Shown here one piece after another: positions 4,106 to 6,835 of a stretch of 6,835 nt of DNA; position 1 is the first letter of the stretch, and every line of letters begins with the position of its first letter. Source of the DNA: UBA5399 sp964464145. GTDB lineage: Bacteria > Bacillota > Clostridia > Christensenellales > Christensenellaceae. The translations under genes and the position numbers were made by a program. Under the pieces are notes generated by a model. It did not search any database, was not told the origin of the DNA, and worked only from the letters and a program-made list of their open reading frames with translations. The stretch is taken from positions 1-6,835 of the forward strand of contig CAYXFB010000106.1 of NCBI GenBank assembly GCA_964464145.1, written 5' to 3'.

Positions 4106-5593
4106 GAATCTTCCATATTGAAAATGCAGGGCATCAAAAAGCGTTTTATGGCCACCCAAGCTCTGGGCGGGGTGGATTTTGAGGTGCTGCCCGGCGAGGT
4201 GCATATATTGCTGGGTGAAAACGGCGCGGGCAAATCTACGCTTATGAAGGTATTGTCCGGTGTGCATCAGAGCGATGAGGGCAAGATATATTGGAAGGGC
4301 GAGGAGGTTTTTATAACCGATCCGCAGGCCTCCATAGCAATGGGAATAGGCATGGTGTATCAGGAATTATCGCTTGTGCGTGAGCTGAGCGTGTTTGAAA
4401 ACGTGTGGCTGGGGCATATGCCAAAAAACGCCGCGGGGCTGATAGACTACAAAAAAGCAATAACGGAAGCGCAGCAGCGCATGGACGAGGTGGGGCTTGA
4501 TATAGACGTGAAGCAGCCGCTTTGGAAATACGATCTGGGCGTGCAGCAGCTAATAGAGATAATTCGCGTGACCTCGCGAAACGCCTCGCTTGTAATTTTG
4601 GACGAGCCGACCTCCGCGCTCACAGACACAGAGGTGGAGAAGCTGTTTGAAACAATAAGAAGGCTCAAGCAGACGGGCGTTGCTTTCATATACATCACCC
4701 ACAGGCTGGGCGAGGTTTTTGAAATAGGCGACCGCGTGAGCGTACTGCGCGACGGAAAGACCATAGGCGAGACCAGGGACGTACAAAACGTTACCGAGGA
4801 CGAGCTGGTGAGCACGATGGTGGGTAGAGAAATAACCGACCAATACCCCAAGCAGGTGAATATAACGGCCGAGCCTTTTTTGACCGTGGAGGGTTTTGGA
4901 GACGGAAAATATTTTGAGGACGTAACGTTCACGCTGCACAAGGGCGAGGTGCTGGGCATTGCAGGCCTTGTGGGCGCGGGCAGAAGCGAGATGGCGGAGG
5001 CCATATTCGGCCTGCGCAAATACACCAAGGGCAAGCTTTCTATAAATGGGAAGACCTACATGCCCAAGGATCCGCGCCACGCCATTCGCAATAAGATAGG
5101 CTTTATAACAAAGAGCAGGCGCGAGGGTCTATTGCTGCATATGCCTATATATAGGAACGTGACCGTTTCCGAGCTGAAGAATTTCAGCACATACGGCTTC
5201 AGGAAGGCCAAGAAGGAAATTGAGGCGGCGGAAAAATATATAGAGATGCTGAGCGTGGACGCTTCCAGTGTTATGGCGAACGTGGAGACGCTTTCGGGCG
5301 GAAACCAGCAGAAGATAGCCGTTGCGAAGTGGTATTGCAACCATTCCGAGATATTCATAATGGACGACCCCACAAGGGGCGTGGACGTGGGCTCTAAAAC
5401 AGAGATATACGACATGATAAACGAAATAACCAAGACGGGCGCGGCGGTGCTGCTTATATCGTCCGACATGCCCGAGCTTTTGGGGATATCGGACAACGTG
5501 CTTGTTATGAAGCGCGGGCGCATTGCCGGGCAGTTTAAGTCCAGCGAGGCCACGCAGGAAATGGTTGTTGAAAAAGCGGCAGGAGGAGATTAA
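4103..5593 (+). CDS. Sugar ABC transporter ATP-binding protein with two fused nucleotide-binding domains (RbsA/MglA-like)
   Basis: This cytoplasmic ATPase powers the importer; 496 residues is normal for the fused RbsA class. Domain 1 has Walker A GENGAGKST (38-46), Q-loop Gln87, Walker B LVILDEPTSAL (163-173, catalytic Glu168) and switch His200. Its signature is degenerate, YDLGVQQ at 143-149. Domain 2 has a degenerate Walker A GLVGAGRSE (288-296), a canonical signature LSGGNQQ (397-403), Walker B IMDDPTRGVD (419-428) with Asp422 where Glu is usual, and SSDMPE (453-458) without the switch histidine. One composite ATP site (Walker A/B of domain 1 with signature of domain 2) is thus intact and the other degenerate. 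The gene begins with TTG and ends one base before the permease start, whose ribosome binding site lies inside it. The family is certain; the transported sugar is unknown. Confidence 0.97.
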   Translation: MESSILKMQGIKKRFMATQALGGVDFEVLPGEVHILLGENGAGKSTLMKVLSGVHQSDEGKIYWKGEEVFITDPQASIAMGIGMVYQELSLVRELSVFENVWLGHMPKNAAGLIDYKKAITEAQQRMDEVGLDIDVKQPLWKYDLGVQQLIEIIRVTSRNASLVILDEPTSALTDTEVEKLFETIRRLKQTGVAFIYITHRLGEVFEIGDRVSVLRDGKTIGETRDVQNVTEDELVSTMVGREITDQYPKQVNITAEPFLTVEGFGDGKYFEDVTFTLHKGEVLGIAGLVGAGRSEMAEAIFGLRKYTKGKLSINGKTYMPKDPRHAIRNKIGFITKSRREGLLLHMPIYRNVTVSELKNFSTYGFRKAKKEIEAAEKYIEMLSVDASSVMANVETLSGGNQQKIAVAKWYCNHSEIFIMDDPTRGVDVGSKTEIYDMINEITKTGAAVLLISSDMPELLGISDNVLVMKRGRIAGQFKSSEATQEMVVEKAAGGD

Positions 5594-5597
5594 GATG
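5581..5597 (+). promoter_or_regulatory. Permease RBS inside the end of the ATPase gene
   Basis: AGGAGG (5581-5586) codes the last Gly-Gly of the ATPase and lies 8 bases before ATG 5595. The ATPase stop TAA ends at 5593. This arrangement favours coupled translation and makes ATG 5595 the start, not the in-frame TTG at 5523. Confidence 0.88.
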
Positions 5598-6587
5598 CAG
5601 GCACAACATAGTTCTAAAAGGATAGAGAAGAAACAAAATTCATTTATGCAGGCCTTCATGAAGGCCAGCCCCTTTATTATACTGATAGCGCTGTTTGTGT
5701 TTTTCTGTATATTCAATGAAAACTTCGCGAAGCTGAGCAATTTCATGAATATCATAAAACAATCCGCGCCTATAGGCATTATTTCCGTGGGCATGGCGCT
5801 TGTCATAATCACCGCCGGCATAGACCTTTCCGTGGGCCCGATGATGGCCATTTCCGGCTGCGTTATGGCGGTGCTTTCCGTGCAGATGGGTGTGCCCGTT
5901 CCCATAGCGGTAATAGCGGGTATTGCCATAGGCACGCTGATAGGCTGGTTCAACGGTATACTGGTGACGAAGGCGCATCTTCAGCCATTCATTGCCACGC
6001 TGGGCACAATGACGGCCGTGACCGGTCTTGCGCAGCTCATAACGGGCGGTATGCCTGTTTCCGGCCTTGACCCAAGCCTGACCTTTTTCGGAAGCGGGCT
6101 GATTGGTGGCGTGTTCCCCATTGCCGGACTGGTGTTTGCGGCTGTGGCGGCGGCGGGCTGGATAATATTGAAGTACACCACACTGGGACGCAATATTTAC
6201 GCTGTGGGCGGAAACGTTGAAGCGGCGCGCGTTTCTGGTATACACGTTGATCGCGTGAAAATTTCAGCGCACACGCTGAGCGGATTTTTTTGCGGCATTG
6301 CCGGGCTTGTTATGCTGGGCAGGATAAATTCCGCCAACGGCGGCATGGGTACGGGCTATGAGCTCACAGCCATAACGGCCGTTGCGTTGGGCGGCACCAG
6401 CATGGCGGGCGGCGTTGGTTCTATGCTGGGCACAATAATCGGCGTGTTCACAATGGGTGTGCTGCAGACCGGGCTTGATCTTACGGCCATAGAGCCTTAT
6501 GTGCAGAAGGTTATAATGGGTATCGTTATAATCAGCGTTGTTACTCTTGATACCTGGCGTGGACGGAAGGCGCGCGAGGTGGAGTGA
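5595..6587 (+). CDS. Sugar ABC transporter permease (RbsC-like, BPD_transp_2 family)
   Basis: This integral membrane subunit forms the import channel, probably as a homodimer on the fused ATPase. Its 330 residues match RbsC/AraH/XylH proteins. A basic N-terminal tail (1-24) precedes about nine to ten hydrophobic segments, roughly at 26-40, 58-74, 83-98, 100-124, 131-150, 168-192, 223-242, 257-273, 277-294 and 302-318. Family hallmarks are ITAGIDLSVG (72-81), HLQPFIATLGT (128-138), GRNIYAVGGN (198-207) followed by EAARVSGI in the coupling loop, and TAVALGGTSMAGG (261-273). The gene starts one base after the ATPase stop. A strong terminator 36 bases after its stop marks the end of the operon. 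The hydrophobic pattern is complete, with no sign of truncation. Confidence 0.96.
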   Translation: MQAQHSSKRIEKKQNSFMQAFMKASPFIILIALFVFFCIFNENFAKLSNFMNIIKQSAPIGIISVGMALVIITAGIDLSVGPMMAISGCVMAVLSVQMGVPVPIAVIAGIAIGTLIGWFNGILVTKAHLQPFIATLGTMTAVTGLAQLITGGMPVSGLDPSLTFFGSGLIGGVFPIAGLVFAAVAAAGWIILKYTTLGRNIYAVGGNVEAARVSGIHVDRVKISAHTLSGFFCGIAGLVMLGRINSANGGMGTGYELTAITAVALGGTSMAGGVGSMLGTIIGVFTMGVLQTGLDLTAIEPYVQKVIMGIVIISVVTLDTWRGRKAREVE

Positions 6588-6623
6588 TTTTTATTTGATA
6601 ATGACAACCACCATATTGCCTAC

Positions 6624-6670
6624 GCAGTATTGCCGCTTACAGGTTTTGTAGCGGCAATACTGCTTTTTTT
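6624..6670 (+). terminator. Intrinsic terminator of the importer operon
   Basis: Bases 6624-6640 and 6648-6663 pair as a 16-base-pair stem (GCAGTATTGCCGC with GCGGCAATACTGC at the base) with one bulged T and the 7-base loop AGGTTTT. Seven T follow directly (6664-6670). The minus strand has no matching T-run, so it acts rightward. Confidence 0.95.
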
Positions 6671-6701
6671 CGCTTCCGCGTGTTGTTTGTTTATTCTGCG
6701 C

Positions 6702-6729
6702 TTGACGCGTTGCTTCTATGATTTAATGT
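6702..6729 (+). promoter_or_regulatory. Candidate promoter near the right end
   Basis: TTGACG (6702-6707), a 16-base spacer and TAATGT (6724-6729) form a moderate promoter with a start near 6736. Its -10 box lies inside the palindrome at 6722-6737, which would suit repression. Confidence 0.35.
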
Positions 6730-6737
6730 TCATTAAA
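6722..6737. promoter_or_regulatory. Palindromic operator-like site
   Basis: TTTAATG (6722-6728) and CATTAAA (6731-6737) are perfect inverted repeats separated by TT. The site overlaps the -10 box of the candidate promoter. The repressor is not in the window, and the role is inferred from position and symmetry. Confidence 0.4.
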
Positions 6738-6747
6738 CAATAAATTT

Positions 6748-6778
6748 AAAAAGTTCCGCTCGCCGCGGGGGCTTTTTT
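6748..6778 (+). terminator. T-tailed hairpin: terminator or leader attenuator
   Basis: AAAAAGTT (6748-6755) and CCGC (6756-6759) pair with GCGG (6765-6768), GG, C and TTTTT, with one bulged G and the loop TCGCC. The stem runs into six T (6773-6778). The matching A-run on the left could make it work on both strands. It could end a short leader transcript started near 6736 or terminate a leftward transcript from outside the window. Confidence 0.5.
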
Positions 6779-6806
6779 CACGCGCGTTGCGCGGGGAAAA
6801 AATGAG

Positions 6807-6827
6807 AAGCACATCCGGCGTGTGCTT
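6807..6827. other. Stem-loop before the right-edge RBS
   Basis: AAGCACA (6807-6813) pairs with TGTGCTT (6821-6827) around the 7-base loop TCCGGCG. The plus-strand GGGAGG follows directly. On the minus strand the stem is followed, after four bases, by six T, so it could also be a weak leftward terminator. Confidence 0.4.
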
Positions 6828-6835
6828 GGGAGGTT

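Larger units (their letters stand above)
6588..6835. other. Right-end intergenic region, likely leader of a further rightward gene
   Basis: After the operon terminator come a candidate promoter with an overlapping palindrome (6702-6737), a T-tailed hairpin (6748-6778), a second hairpin (6807-6827) and GGGAGG (6828-6833), which looks like a ribosome binding site for a gene starting just beyond the edge. A short frame from ATG 6802 is open to the edge but has only a weak GGGG upstream, so I do not call it as a gene. Confidence 0.5.

Noticed and set aside
2511..4233. Long minus-strand reading frames across the binding-protein gene (139 and 534 codons)
   Set aside because: They are mirror frames of a clear gene. 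The first is made of Gly/Ala repeats antisense to the linker array, neither has a ribosome binding site, and neither has a recognisable domain.
6728..6835. Minus-strand open frame entering from the right edge, ending at a TAA within 6728-6733
   Set aside because: Its translation has no family features and runs through the two hairpins and the promoter-like sequence; more likely non-coding.
1..6835. CRISPR array, insertion sequence or defence system
   Set aside because: The only regular repeat is the in-frame linker array. No spacer pattern, terminal inverted repeats, transposase or nuclease motifs were seen on either strand.

Overview
The window looks like part of a chromosome from a Gram-positive, Clostridia-like bacterium. 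The reasons are strong AGGAGG-type ribosome binding sites before most genes, a substrate-binding protein made as a lipoprotein (lipobox ending in Cys21), AT-rich intergenic DNA around genes of mixed GC content, and a TTG start codon. This placement is an inference. Isoleucine is coded mainly by ATA (19 of 23 in the SDR gene, 21 of 28 in the binding-protein gene), which would help place the genome.

Layout, left to right. (1) The 5' two-thirds of a tRNA-Arg(TCT) gene lies on the minus strand at the left edge, with its promoter behind it. (2) An AT-rich spacer of about 380 bases contains a G-rich island and phased short repeats. (3) Two dehydrogenase genes follow 22 bases apart: a zinc-dependent medium-chain dehydrogenase (MDR, 341 aa) and a classical short-chain dehydrogenase/reductase (SDR, 255 aa). 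(4) A 408-base spacer carries candidate promoters and operator-like repeats. (5) A complete sugar-type ABC importer of the Rbs/Mgl/Ara class follows: lipoprotein binding protein (415 aa), fused double ATPase (496 aa) and permease (330 aa). (6) A strong intrinsic terminator closes the operon. (7) The right end looks like the regulated leader of another rightward gene whose start lies just outside the window.

Working together, the importer would bring in a small carbohydrate, polyol or sugar acid, and the two dehydrogenases would modify it. The MDR carries an NAD signature (Asp193) and the SDR carries NADP-type residues (Lys22, Arg44). This suggests oxidation of one hydroxyl followed by reduction of a keto group, as in the IdnD/IdnO pair of L-idonate catabolism. 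The substrate is not readable from the sequence. The binding protein departs from the ribose-binding pattern at several expected ligand contacts and has an extra segment of about 33 residues, so ribose is unlikely. No kinase, aldolase, isomerase or regulator is present in the window.

The families are all known ones. I see no clearly new type of system. The most unusual points are the binding protein's ligand-site changes, the two-step repeat in its linker, the fully degenerate second ATP site, and several unexplained leader structures.
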